Below are positions 26,202 to 34,231 of a DNA stretch of 64,000 nt, one piece after another. The notes under the pieces are model-generated. The model worked only from the letters and a program-made list of their open reading frames with translations. It ran no database searches and was not told the origin of the DNA. Position numbers and translations under genes: made by a program. The stretch comes from Halobaculum sp. MBLA0147. Lineage in GTDB: Archaea > Halobacteriota > Halobacteria > Halobacteriales > Haloferacaceae. The stretch lies in the NCBI RefSeq assembly GCF_041361345.1, contig NZ_JBGKAD010000001.1, positions 62,001-126,000 on the forward strand, read 5' to 3'. The first letter of the stretch is position 1. The number at the start of each line of letters is the position of its first letter.

Positions 26202-28109
26202 TCAGTCTTCGCCAGCGAGGCGCGCGAGCCCGGGGAAGACGAGGAGGAGCACGAGTACCAGTAGTCCGAGCAGCGGGAGTCCTCCGTCGGTGCCGTCGAG
26301 TCCCGTCTCGTCGTCGCGCTCGCTCCACGGACCGCCGTCGTCGGTGTCTCTCGACGCCGTCGGAGTCGACCGTGGGTCGTCGGCCGTCGGTGGCAGTTCG
26401 ACGGCGGTCGTGGGGTCGGTTACTCGCGGGGTCGGCGTAACGGCCTCGCCAGTCGGCGTGGTGACCTCGTCGACCGATGTCTGTGACCGAGGGCTCGTGG
26501 AAACCACTCGACTCCCGTCGGACAGCCCCGGAGTCCGTGTGGTCGGCTCGGACGCGGTACCCGTGTGCTCGTCCAGTGTGGGTGTTCGATCTCGCGGCGT
26601 CGGTGTGTCCGTCTCGGCGTCGGGTTCGGGTGTGTCCGTCTCGGCGTCGGGTTCGGTGCCTCCAGTCTCGTCGGGATCGGGTGTCGACGTCGGGGTCGCC
26701 GCCACAGTCTCGTCCGGAGTCGCTGGACGGTCGGTGGGCTCTGCGGTCGCCGGTGTCACCGTGTGTTCTGGTGTCGGCGTCGCCGTCGTCGTGGGCGTGA
26801 AGGTTCGCGACGCTGTCGCCGTCGGTTCCGACGTCGCTGTCGCCGTCGTCGTGGACACTGGTGTCGGCGACTGCGTTGATGCCGGCGTCGCCGTCTCACT
26901 GGACTCGTCCGGCGTCTCGCTCGTCGCGACGGTCGCGAGTCGCACAGTCGCCGTCGTTCGGTTCGTGACTCCGACGGTCAGGCGTCGGACGACACCGGGA
27001 TCTCGGAACCGCTCGCTCGTGGGTGTCACCCCGAGCGTGACCGCGCCGGCGAACTCCAGCGGCTGTGTTCCGTCGGCCGAGAGCCGCCCGTCGTCGGTCG
27101 TGTGGAGGTGCCCGAGTCCCACCGGCCCACCGACGACCGGTCGGGGACCGTCGGCCGTCTCGGCACCGCTCCAGCCGCCTCCGTCGTCGCCGTCGGCGCC
27201 CGCGAATACCCTCGCACCGCCGACGCGGACGGAGAGCCGGACCGGAGCGTCCTCGTCCGTGGTGTCTCCCCTGTCCGTGGTCGCGACGTCGGTCGCATCC
27301 GTCGCTCCGGTCTCGTCGTCGTCCGGTTGTCGAATCGCGAGCCGTCTGCCGTCCTCGTCGCGTGCGTGAACCGCCACGGGATCGCCGCTGGGGAGTGTGA
27401 CGTGCCGGTGGCGCCCGGCACGCGCCGTCAGGTTCCCGACCGGGTAGATGTCCGGGACGCCGTCGGGTGGACCGGCCTCCGGCACGAGCGGCGTCGCCCG
27501 GTGGTCGTCTTGGAGTGTGACGACACCGTACGCCCGCCCTGCCGGGAGCAGCAGTCGGACCGTCCCGTCGGAGCCGGTGGGGTAGACGCCGGCACCGACT
27601 CGGTCGCCCGGGACGAGCACGACGCTCGTGTTCGCCGGTGTGTTCCCGGCGGCGCTCGTCACGGAGATCGCCGTTCGCACGAACTCGACCCGCCGGGTCG
27701 CCGTCGCCGTCCGCCCCGCAGTGTCGGTGACGGTGAGTCGGACCTCGACGGTTCCAGCGCGCCGCGGCACGACGCTGGTTCGAGTACCCGTTCGGGTGAG
27801 TCGTCGGCCGTCGGGTGTCGTCAGTGTCCACGTCGCCGTCTCGATCTCGGCGTCGCTCCCGGCCGTCGAGTCACTCGCGTGCAGTCCGAGTCGTCGACCG
27901 TCGAACGGTCGAACCGGACGCACCGAGACCACCGCAGTGGGTGTGTTCCCCGCGGCAGTCGGCGTCGGGGTGTCGTTCCCGACGGTAGTCGGCGTCGTCC
28001 CACCGTCCGCCGCACTCGGCGTCACGACGCCACTACCGAGTGCGACGCCGGCGACTGTGCCGCCGACGAGCAGCCACGCCAGCGTGACTGCCCGGAGTCC
28101 GGCCGTCAC
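26202..28109 (-). CDS. secreted, membrane-anchored Thr/Pro-rich surface protein
   Basis: The 635-residue protein starts at a GTG at 28109 with a signal peptide (LRAVTLAWLLVGGTVAGVALG). Residues about 55-150 have a beta-sandwich, PKD-like look (ATWTLTTPDGRRLT, RAGTVEVRLTVTDTAGRTAT). A middle domain includes VYPTGSDGTVRLLLPAGRAYG. From about 400 to 600 it is a low-complexity Thr/Pro/Glu/Asp stalk with repeated PDAETDTPE-like units, probably O-glycosylated. A C-terminal helix (LPLLGLLVLVLLLVFPGLARL) anchors it in the membrane, followed by a short tail. It is a cell-surface protein; the exact role is unknown. The DNA shows short direct repeats at about 26600-26655 coding the stalk. Confidence 0.8.
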   Translation of the reverse strand: MTAGLRAVTLAWLLVGGTVAGVALGSGVVTPSAADGGTTPTTVGNDTPTPTAAGNTPTAVVSVRPVRPFDGRRLGLHASDSTAGSDAEIETATWTLTTPDGRRLTRTGTRTSVVPRRAGTVEVRLTVTDTAGRTATATRRVEFVRTAISVTSAAGNTPANTSVVLVPGDRVGAGVYPTGSDGTVRLLLPAGRAYGVVTLQDDHRATPLVPEAGPPDGVPDIYPVGNLTARAGRHRHVTLPSGDPVAVHARDEDGRRLAIRQPDDDETGATDATDVATTDRGDTTDEDAPVRLSVRVGGARVFAGADGDDGGGWSGAETADGPRPVVGGPVGLGHLHTTDDGRLSADGTQPLEFAGAVTLGVTPTSERFRDPGVVRRLTVGVTNRTTATVRLATVATSETPDESSETATPASTQSPTPVSTTTATATSEPTATASRTFTPTTTATPTPEHTVTPATAEPTDRPATPDETVAATPTSTPDPDETGGTEPDAETDTPEPDAETDTPTPRDRTPTLDEHTGTASEPTTRTPGLSDGSRVVSTSPRSQTSVDEVTTPTGEAVTPTPRVTDPTTAVELPPTADDPRSTPTASRDTDDGGPWSERDDETGLDGTDGGLPLLGLLVLVLLLVFPGLARLAGED

Positions 28110-28379
28110 GCCGCCACCTCCGCCGTTGTGGATCGCCGTCTGCCCGGAGCCGTCGGTCGAGTTCGCCCGTCACTGCGGACTCTCGTTCGCTCGTCGTCGC
28201 TGTCTCGTCGATCCGCGTCGTCCGTCGCGATCACACGGCGAGACGGCGAGACGCCGACGTATCAGGGCGCGGAGGATTCACGTCTCGGTTCCGTCGGAAT
28301 CGTCACTCCCGGCGGAATCGTCGTCCGCGAAGTCGACTCGCGATCTGCTCTCGGTCGCCCAGCACGGCGCGTGTCCGGA

Positions 28380-29051
28380 TCAGGGGTCGTGGACGTGCCC
28401 GCACTCCGGACACTTCACTTCCTCGCCGCGCACCTCGGCGCTGGCCTCCTGGACCTCGCGCATCACCGAGGAGATTCGGTCTTCCGCCTCCAGCTCCTCC
28501 TCGACGGCGAGGTCGACACCCTCGACTTCGAGGAGGAACTTCGCGATCTCCGTCACGTCGTACATCATCTCGTCGAGGTCCTCGGCGGTGAAGAACCCGG
28601 ACATCGCCCCGTAGAGGAACGTCGCGCCCGCCTTCCGCACCTTCTCCTCGAAGGAGTGGCGCGCCTGGTTGACCGCCTGTGGCGTGTAAGTGTCCGTCAT
28701 GAACGGGACGAGTTGCGGGAGGTTCTCGCCGATCTTCGTCATCTCGACGCCCGTCTCCGTCCGGAAGTCCGCACACAGTCGGGCGATGGCCCACTCGCGG
28801 GCGGTGACGTACGTCCGGTCGCGCAGGAAGTCGTTGACCCGGTCGTACTCCGCGCGGTCCATCTTCTTGAACCGGTCGTACCGCGCCACGTCCTCCGGCA
28901 CGTCGGCTGTGCCGCCGGCGGATTCGGTGCCGGCGGTCGTCTCCGCGTCCGCGCCCACGTCGGGGCCGGGAACCGACCCGTCCGTCGTCTCACTCTCTGC
29001 GTTCGCGTCTTCGCCGAGTCGCTGCTGGCCGTCGTCTGCGTCGTCGGTCAT
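28380..29051 (-). CDS. DUF5806 family protein
   Basis: The 223-residue protein begins at the ATG at 29051 with a ~55-residue acidic disordered leader. The conserved body starts RYDRFKKMDRAEYDRVN and continues TYVTAREWAIARLCADFRT, GENLPQLVPFMTDTYTPQAV and FLLEVEGVDLAVEEELEAED. A C-terminal zinc knuckle half-site, KCPECGHVHDP, closes the protein. This is the DUF5806 arrangement, so far restricted to haloarchaea, with no known function. The helical body suggests a nucleic-acid or protein scaffold. It lies upstream of the secreted protein on the same strand, 270 bp away. Confidence 0.8.
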   Translation of the reverse strand: MTDDADDGQQRLGEDANAESETTDGSVPGPDVGADAETTAGTESAGGTADVPEDVARYDRFKKMDRAEYDRVNDFLRDRTYVTAREWAIARLCADFRTETGVEMTKIGENLPQLVPFMTDTYTPQAVNQARHSFEEKVRKAGATFLYGAMSGFFTAEDLDEMMYDVTEIAKFLLEVEGVDLAVEEELEAEDRISSVMREVQEASAEVRGEEVKCPECGHVHDP

Positions 29052-29160
29052 AGCGCCGGATTGCCAGCCCGTGGGCAAAAAGGCGTCCCGTCGGGTGGTG
29101 GTCGGGTCCACTCGCGTCGCTGGCTCCCAGCCCCGACTCCACGTGATCGCCCCGCCCGAT

Positions 29161-30093
29161 TCAGTCGTCGGCGGGCGTCGCGGGCGTCACGTCCACGGCG
29201 GACGCGTCGACGCCCAACTCGTCGATGGCGGCCTGCGCGGCGCGCTTCCCGGAGACGAGCATCGCACCGAACGTCGGGCCCATCCGCGGGAGGCCGTACG
29301 TCGTCGCCGTCGCCATCCCCGAGGCGATCAGCCCGTCGTGGACTTTCCCCGTGTTCTCGACGACCTGGTCCTCGCTCTCGCCGACCCACATCGAGTCGTG
29401 GCCCGGGGAGTCGTGGCCCGGCGCGCCGTAGCTGTCGTCGCCAGTCTCGTCCATCCCGGTGTTGTGTTCCTTCGCGTGCTGGACGCCCGGCGCGTCGAGC
29501 ACGTCGCGCTCGTCCAGCTTCGAGACGACGACCGCGTCGTGGCCCGTCGCGTCGATCACGAGGTCCGCCTCCACCGCGACGGGGTCGACGCAGGTGATCT
29601 CCCGCGGGAGCGCGTGGACCGGCGTCCAGTTCATCACGATCCCGCCGACGCGGTGGTCCTCCCGGACGACCACGTCCGTGAACTCCGTCATGTTCTGCAT
29701 CTTCGCGCCGGCGTCACACGCCGCGTTGATCAGCCCGGAACACGCCTGCGGCCCGTCCGCGAGGAACAGCCCCTCCGTGTCCGTCTCTTCGAACGGGACA
29801 CCCAACTCCTCGAGGATCGACTGCGCGGGGTCCCGGACGGTCACCTTGTTCATCAGGAACCCGCCGAGCCAGAACCCGCCGCCGAGGTAGTTGTTCTTCT
29901 CGACGACCATCACGTCCACGCCACGCTCCGCGAGTTCCTTCGCCGCCGTCAACCCCGAGGGACCGCCGCCGACGACGATCACCTCCGTGTCCGAGAAGTC
30001 GAGGAACTCCTCGCTCCAGCGCTTCGTGATCTCTTGGGTCACGTCCGCCTCGCTCACGTCCGCGAAGCCGTCGAACTGCTGGTCTGCGCTCAT
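29161..30093 (-). CDS. thi4: thiamine thiazole synthase Thi4, Cys-type
   Basis: Thi4 makes the adenylated thiazole of thiamine from NAD and glycine. The 310-residue protein starts at the ATG at 30093. It has the dinucleotide motif [14 protein letters not shown] (39-51), then [13 protein letters not shown], and near the end [16 protein letters not shown]168 in PREITCVDP aligns with the sulfur-donating cysteine of yeast and Haloferax volcanii Thi4 (a suicide, single-turnover type); methanogen enzymes have His there and use sulfide. This enzyme is therefore likely to give up its own sulfur once per molecule. A haloarchaeal insert around 205-235 is rich in His and Asp. No other thiamine genes are beside it. 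Confidence 0.94.
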   Translation of the reverse strand: MSADQQFDGFADVSEADVTQEITKRWSEEFLDFSDTEVIVVGGGPSGLTAAKELAERGVDVMVVEKNNYLGGGFWLGGFLMNKVTVRDPAQSILEELGVPFEETDTEGLFLADGPQACSGLINAACDAGAKMQNMTEFTDVVVREDHRVGGIVMNWTPVHALPREITCVDPVAVEADLVIDATGHDAVVVSKLDERDVLDAPGVQHAKEHNTGMDETGDDSYGAPGHDSPGHDSMWVGESEDQVVENTGKVHDGLIASGMATATTYGLPRMGPTFGAMLVSGKRAAQAAIDELGVDASAVDVTPATPADD

Positions 30094-30237
30094 ACCATCT
30101 GGTGGTACGACTCGGTAGTAAAGAGACGTTCGGTCTCGGTGGCGACGGGCGAGGGAGACACGACTGCTCTGCTGGGGCGGTAACACGCACACAACCGGAC
30201 GGACGGCTTAACCCGTCAGCGCACCAACGACGAGTCG

Positions 30238-31269
30238 ATGAGTGAAGGGCGCAACATGCTCGTGGACGGCGAGTGGCGGGTCGACTTCAAGCAGACGGAC
30301 GAGGACGGGGAGTTCCAGCGGTCGGAGACGAGCTTCCGCGACTGGATCGATGGCGCGGTGCCGGAGGCGGGCGCCGAGCCGGTCTCGAACCCCGAGTTCG
30401 AGCCGGAGTCCGGGCGGTACCACCTCTACATCTGTCGAGCCTGTCCGTGGGCGCACCGGGCGGCGATGTCGCGACAGCTGAACGGACTCGCCGACCACGT
30501 CTCCATCTCGCTGACGCAGCCGGAACGGTACGACGACGGCTGGGAGTTCTCCGAGGCGTACCCGGACCCGCTGTACGGGGCGGAGTTCCTGCGGGAGGTG
30601 TACCTGCGCGCCGCCGAGGACTACACCGGGCGCGTGACCGTGCCGGTGTTGTGGGACACGGAGACGGAGACGATCGTCAACAACGAGAGCGAGGAGATCA
30701 TGCGGAGCTTCGACACCGCCTTCTCGGAGTTGGGCAACGGCGTCGACCTCTACCCGGCGGAACACCGCCAGGAGATCGACGACACCATCGCGGACGTGTA
30801 CCCGTCGATCAACAACGGCGTCTACCGCGCCGGCTTCGCCACCACGCAGGACGCCTACGACGAGGCCGTCGACGAGCTGTTCGACGCCCTGGACCGGTAC
30901 GACGACCACCTCGCGGAGCGGCGCTACCTCGTCGGCGACCAGTTGACGGAGGCGGACCTGGCGCTGTTCGCGACGCTCGTCCGTTTCGACCACGTCTACC
31001 ACACGCACTTCCGGTGTAACCGCCGCGCGATCCACGAGTACGACAACCTCTGGGGGTACACGAAGGACCTCTACCAGACGCCCGGCATCGCCGAGACGGT
31101 GAATATGGACCACATCACGCGCCACTACTACGGGAGTCACACGTCGCTGAACCCGAAGCGGCTGGTGCCGACCGGTCCGGACATCGACTTCGAAGAGCCA
31201 CACGACCGCGACGCGTTGCCGGGGGAGCCGCCCGCCGAGTTGGTCGAGGGTGCGGCGTCCGCGGACTGA
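30238..31269 (+). CDS. glutathionyl-hydroquinone reductase-like protein (Xi-class GST)
   Basis: The 343-residue protein belongs to the YqjG/ECM4 branch of the glutathione transferase superfamily. The active-site motif ICRACPWAHRAAMS (catalytic Cys in CPWA) is complete. VTVPVLWDTETETIVNNESEEI gives the thiol-binding SE pair, and the helical C-terminal domain contains DQLTEADLALFATLVRFD with the two later tyrosines (HVYHTHF, WGYTKDLY). These enzymes reduce glutathionyl-hydroquinones. Haloarchaea use gamma-glutamylcysteine rather than glutathione, so the true thiol is probably that. Start ATG at 30238 is 25-32 bp after a gcttaacc box. Confidence 0.9.
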   Translation: MSEGRNMLVDGEWRVDFKQTDEDGEFQRSETSFRDWIDGAVPEAGAEPVSNPEFEPESGRYHLYICRACPWAHRAAMSRQLNGLADHVSISLTQPERYDDGWEFSEAYPDPLYGAEFLREVYLRAAEDYTGRVTVPVLWDTETETIVNNESEEIMRSFDTAFSELGNGVDLYPAEHRQEIDDTIADVYPSINNGVYRAGFATTQDAYDEAVDELFDALDRYDDHLAERRYLVGDQLTEADLALFATLVRFDHVYHTHFRCNRRAIHEYDNLWGYTKDLYQTPGIAETVNMDHITRHYYGSHTSLNPKRLVPTGPDIDFEEPHDRDALPGEPPAELVEGAASAD

Positions 31270-31286
31270 CCCGACTGGTCCGGACC

Positions 31287-31294
31287 CTTATAAC
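31287..31294 (+). promoter_or_regulatory. TATA box of the 31318 gene
   Basis: cttataac at 31287-31294 ends 23 bp before the GTG at 31318, giving a leaderless start and its own promoter separate from the GST gene. Confidence 0.65.
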
Positions 31295-31317
31295 CTGTAA
31301 CGAGGGGAAGTCGTGGT

Positions 31318-32073
31318 GTGCCCCGATTGTACAGAGACTGGCTCCCTGCGCCCTCGACGATCCTGCTGGGGGCGGTCGTTCTGCCGTTGGCGGTGGTCGT
31401 CGTCGACCTTCTCGGCCCCGATCTCGTCGCCGGGAGTCTCCCACTGGCGCTCGCCACGTACGCCGATCTCTCCGGGGTGTACGGGTCCGTCGTCCTCACC
31501 GCCGCGCTCGTACTGCTGTACCGAGAACAGACACGGATTCAGGAACGCCAAGAGCAGTGGATGGAGGCAGAACACGTTCCCGACGTGTCCGTTCACCGGT
31601 GGGAGGTGACACGGAATCGAGTCGACCTCGAACTGTCGAACCTGGGGACGGGTGTCGCACAGAACCTCCAGCTGCGAATCGAACTGGAGACGACGGACGA
31701 GACTGGTATCTCGAGGGCTACCTTCGCTGCGGCGCTGTCGAGAGAGTCGTCGTCCGCACGAGTGCTGCGTCCGCGAGAAGACGGCGCTGTAGAGACGAGC
31801 GGCTTCTTCGAGGCGACAGATGCAGAGGGAACTGTCGGTAGTGGGGATATGACCATCGAACAGGTCGTCTCCCCCTGGTTGAACAGCGAAGACGCACCGA
31901 TAGAGTTGGTGGTCGTAGTGGAGTACGACTACATCCGGCGTCGGTCGGATACACGAAGGGTCTTCTCGTGTCGAGTGGATCCGAGTGAGGCGGGGACGAT
32001 CGAAGACATCCTGTTGTCGGAGAGTCACCGTGTCGGGGACGAGTCGGAGATCGTTCCGGTGAACCTTCGGTGA
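31318..32073 (+). CDS. membrane-anchored protein of unknown function
   Basis: The 251-residue protein uses a GTG start. Two hydrophobic helices lie near the N-terminus: ILLGAVVLPLAVVVVDLLG (about 15-33) and SVVLTAALVLLYREQ (about 56-70). A coiled-coil-like linker (RIQERQEQWMEAEH) leads to a ~160-residue beta-rich domain with VDLELSNLGTGVAQNLQLRI, a repeat-like immunoglobulin or CARDB-type pattern, and a final domain ending in EIVPVNLR. The DNA is less GC-rich than the neighbours. I do not recognise the family. It forms a pair with the following winged-helix gene, both in a lower-GC islet that ends at the IS element. Confidence 0.6.
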   Translation: MPRLYRDWLPAPSTILLGAVVLPLAVVVVDLLGPDLVAGSLPLALATYADLSGVYGSVVLTAALVLLYREQTRIQERQEQWMEAEHVPDVSVHRWEVTRNRVDLELSNLGTGVAQNLQLRIELETTDETGISRATFAAALSRESSSARVLRPREDGAVETSGFFEATDAEGTVGSGDMTIEQVVSPWLNSEDAPIELVVVVEYDYIRRRSDTRRVFSCRVDPSEAGTIEDILLSESHRVGDESEIVPVNLR

Positions 32074-32080
32074 GCGAGCC

Positions 32081-32086
32081 TTTATC
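32081..32086 (+). promoter_or_regulatory. TATA box of the 32111 gene
   Basis: tttatc at 32081-32086, 25 bp before the ATG at 32111, in the 37-bp gap after the membrane protein stop. The two genes therefore probably have separate promoters. Confidence 0.6.
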
Positions 32087-32110
32087 TGTGAAACAGCGGT
32101 ACAGGCCGAT

Positions 32111-32500
32111 ATGAGCACGGACGAAGAGGACCCTCTGGAGGAACTCGTGGTCGACCGCAAACGGGTGAACAAACGGCGAGTCGCCGAGGCGTTAGACGGC
32201 GTGGTGAACGTCGACGACGAGGGCAACTTTCTGAAAGACTCCGGATTTGCGTCTCTGAACAGCAGAGAGAAGATCGTCGTCGTCGTTCTGGCTCGTTGGG
32301 TCGCGTCGGAGTTGGGTCTCGCCGACGACGCTGCGGTCGAAGTCGAGGAGTTGTCGAATCGAGTCGGGGTGTCCGAGCACAGTGTGAGGAAGTACCTGAC
32401 CGATGTCGAATTCGTAGACGCGGGTCCCCGCGGTCGAGGTCACCGGGTCCCAGACGAACGAATTCTGGACGCGATCGAGTACATCGGCGAAGAAGTCTGA
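32111..32500 (+). CDS. small winged-helix-like protein, unknown function
   Basis: The 129-residue protein starts MSTDEEDPLEELVVDRKRVN. The N-terminal half is charged (RVNKRRVAEALDGVVNVDDEG). The C-terminal half has a helix-turn-helix pattern: EELSNRVGVSEHSVRKYLTD, where VSEHSVRKYL would be the recognition helix. It ends DAIEYIGEEV. DNA binding is plausible. The stop codon lies immediately next to the right end of the IS200/IS605 element, so the insertion left the gene complete. Lower GC than the core genome suggests acquisition. Partner gene and target are unknown. Confidence 0.6.
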   Translation: MSTDEEDPLEELVVDRKRVNKRRVAEALDGVVNVDDEGNFLKDSGFASLNSREKIVVVVLARWVASELGLADDAAVEVEELSNRVGVSEHSVRKYLTDVEFVDAGPRGRGHRVPDERILDAIEYIGEEV

Positions 32501-32506
32501 CATCCT

Positions 32507-32526
32507 CCCACGGCTAAAGCCGCGGG
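32507..32526. repeat. right-end hairpin of the IS element
   Basis: cccacggc, loop taaa, gccgcggg with one mismatch. On the minus strand it follows and includes the tnpB stop (32514-32516). In this family it is the right-end recognition hairpin and the 3' part of the guide (omega) RNA. Confidence 0.75.
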
Positions 32527-33668
32527 GTTCCCTCACTGGGGGTTGAATCCACGAGTAGCGGGAGGTTCGCAGGTTCGTCGTCACGCTGGACGATGACCTG
32601 CGTTTCGGGCTGTGTCAGTACAGCCCCCGCCTCGGACAGCGGTTTCGAGAACTTGCCCAAGGCTCGTTTGCCAATATTCAGCGCACCATTCTTGTCGGCG
32701 TTGTCGTCAAGGCCACATTCGGGACACTCAAACCGTCCTTGCGTCTCACGGACGCCCTCGCAAGCACAGCGGTTGCACGTCTGCGACGTGTCGTACTCTT
32801 CGACCAACTGCACGTCGATACCCGCGTCGTGGGCCTTGTACTCGATGTAGTTCAGCAGGCGGGCGAACGGCATCTTGTGGGTCTTGTCGTTGACGTACCG
32901 TCCTTTGTCGTTGTCTTTGCGAATCCCGCCGAAGTCGCCCACGACGATGACCGCGTTCCGCTTCTCGGCGTCTGCCACGATTTGGCGAGCAATCTTGTGG
33001 AGGCGGTCGTCCACCTTCCGCGCTTCCGCGTCACCGATACGTTCGACCACCTGCTGTCCCTGTCGGGGTTTCGCCTTCCCGATGGACTTCCGCAGTTGCT
33101 TGTAGTGTTCGCGGATGCGACGGACTTCCTCGCCGTAGAACGTGGTTTTGCGGTCAGAGAGGGACACGCAGGTAGCGACCCAGCGTGCACCCATGTCGAT
33201 CGCCAGCACGTCGTCGTACTCGTCTTGGATGGTCACAGACCGTTTCACGACGAGGTGGACGTACCACTCACCGTCACGGCGCACCAGTTCGCTGTCCCGA
33301 ATGTCGCCCTCACAGACGAGTTGTTCGTCCTTTCGCGGGACGTGGGCGGGGCACCAGATGGAGTTCCCCCGCCCCCGTTCTGGGTCGTAGACGGGGACTT
33401 TGACCCACCACGACGAGAGAACAGTATCCTCGTCGTGAGCTACGTCGAACACGTCGTTACGGAGAACGACAGGTTGTTCGGTGCCGGGGTTCGGGTCTTT
33501 CTGTCGCTGGACTTTCGACGCCTGCTGGTCGGTCGCAGAGTAGAGGTTGGCATCACCGCCGTGAACCTCGGTCTGGAACGCCTCGTACTCACGGGCGAGC
33601 AGGTCAGCCTTCCTGTTGGTCAGCGAGTGGAGTTTGACCCGCACCGTGGTCGTGACGCTCCGTTGCAT
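32514..33668 (-). CDS. tnpB: TnpB-type RNA-guided nuclease (IS200/IS605), RuvC-II Glu replaced
   Basis: The protein is 384 residues from the ATG at 33668, which begins one base after the tnpA stop behind a ggtgag ribosome-binding-like sequence. It has the TnpB layout: N-terminal REC-like helical part, RuvC-I AIDMGARW with D158, the RuvC-II strand VIVVGDFGGI, a zinc ribbon TCNRC...CPECG (C298, C301, C315, C318), and RuvC-III ADKNGALNI with D325. The usual RuvC-II glutamate (as in VVxEDL) is glycine here (G244). E276 in NYIEYKA is a candidate substitute, as catalytic rearrangements have been described in some TnpB lineages. Otherwise intact TnpB proteins cut DNA guided by RNA from the element's right end; activity here is uncertain. 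Confidence 0.9.
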   Translation of the reverse strand: MQRSVTTTVRVKLHSLTNRKADLLAREYEAFQTEVHGGDANLYSATDQQASKVQRQKDPNPGTEQPVVLRNDVFDVAHDEDTVLSSWWVKVPVYDPERGRGNSIWCPAHVPRKDEQLVCEGDIRDSELVRRDGEWYVHLVVKRSVTIQDEYDDVLAIDMGARWVATCVSLSDRKTTFYGEEVRRIREHYKQLRKSIGKAKPRQGQQVVERIGDAEARKVDDRLHKIARQIVADAEKRNAVIVVGDFGGIRKDNDKGRYVNDKTHKMPFARLLNYIEYKAHDAGIDVQLVEEYDTSQTCNRCACEGVRETQGRFECPECGLDDNADKNGALNIGKRALGKFSKPLSEAGAVLTQPETQVIVQRDDEPANLPLLVDSTPSEGTPRL

Positions 33669-33669
33669 A

Positions 33670-34059
33670 CTACTCACCCGCTTGGGCGTCGATGTACTCC
33701 TCGATGACTTCGCTGGATACGTCGCCCGCACTGGAGACGAAGTACGAGCGTGTCCACAGCGACGGGAGGCCGAAGTCGAACTCGTCGCGGAGGTGACGGG
33801 AAGAGTAGCCCTTGACCTGTTGCATGATCTTGTTCGGGGCGAGTGTCGGGTCGCCCGTGATGAACAGGTGTACGTGGTCGGGACGAATCGCTAACTCTAG
33901 TATCTCCACCCCAAGTTCCTCGGCTTTCTCCTCAATGAGTTCTTTGAGACGGTGGCGTACCTCGCCGTCAAGCACCGATTTGCGGTACTTCGGGCACCAG
34001 ATGAAGTGGTACTGGAGTTTGTGGACGTTGGTACGCTCCCTGTCGAACCCACGAGGCAT
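33670..34059 (-). CDS. tnpA: IS200/IS605 TnpA transposase (HUH, Y1)
   Basis: The protein is 129 residues from the ATG at 34059 (MPRGFDRERTNVHKL); a GTG eight codons upstream is possible. The HUH motif is HVH (H62, H64) within RPDHVHLFI, and the nucleophile tyrosine is Y122 in EVIEEYIDAQ. The typical KGYSSRHLRDEF and LPSLWTRSYFVSSAG segments are complete. TnpA cleaves and joins single-stranded DNA at the element ends by forming a 5'-phosphotyrosine link; it works as a dimer. All catalytic residues are present, so the element may still be mobile. tnpB follows with almost no gap. Confidence 0.92.
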   Translation of the reverse strand: MPRGFDRERTNVHKLQYHFIWCPKYRKSVLDGEVRHRLKELIEEKAEELGVEILELAIRPDHVHLFITGDPTLAPNKIMQQVKGYSSRHLRDEFDFGLPSLWTRSYFVSSAGDVSSEVIEEYIDAQAGE

Positions 34060-34157
34060 CGTCAATATATAGAACCCTCCCACCTAAAGATGTTACGTGG
34101 ACATTCAACCCCAGCCGTGGCTACGAGCGTGGAGAGATTTCCAGTTGTCGGCTTCAT

Positions 34158-34177
34158 CCCACCCCTGAAGGGGTGGG
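34158..34177. repeat. left-end hairpin of the IS element
   Basis: Perfect 8-bp stem cccacccc / ggggtggg with a tgaa loop, about 100 bp upstream of tnpA. Typical subterminal structure read by TnpA. Confidence 0.85.
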
Positions 34178-34231
34178 CTTTCGCCTTGCTACCGCTGTAA
34201 CTCCACAGCCGTCGCCGACGGCCGACCCGCT

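Larger units (their letters stand above)
32501..34195 (-). mobile_element. IS200/IS605-family insertion sequence, apparently complete
   Basis: The element carries tnpA (HUH transposase) and tnpB in one transcription unit, plus subterminal hairpins at both ends: 34158-34177 at the left (tnpA side) and 32507-32526 at the right, where the tnpB stop codon falls. Elements of this family move as single strands, have no terminal inverted repeats or target duplication, and insert 3' of a short target. Exact ends cannot be fixed without an empty-site comparison, so the limits are approximate. It sits directly after the stop of the 32111 gene. Both genes look intact. Confidence 0.85.

Noticed and set aside
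24910-27369. 819-codon plus-strand frame over the acetamidase and surface protein genes
   Set aside because: Covers two well-supported minus-strand genes and is repetitive because of the Thr/Pro stalk codons.
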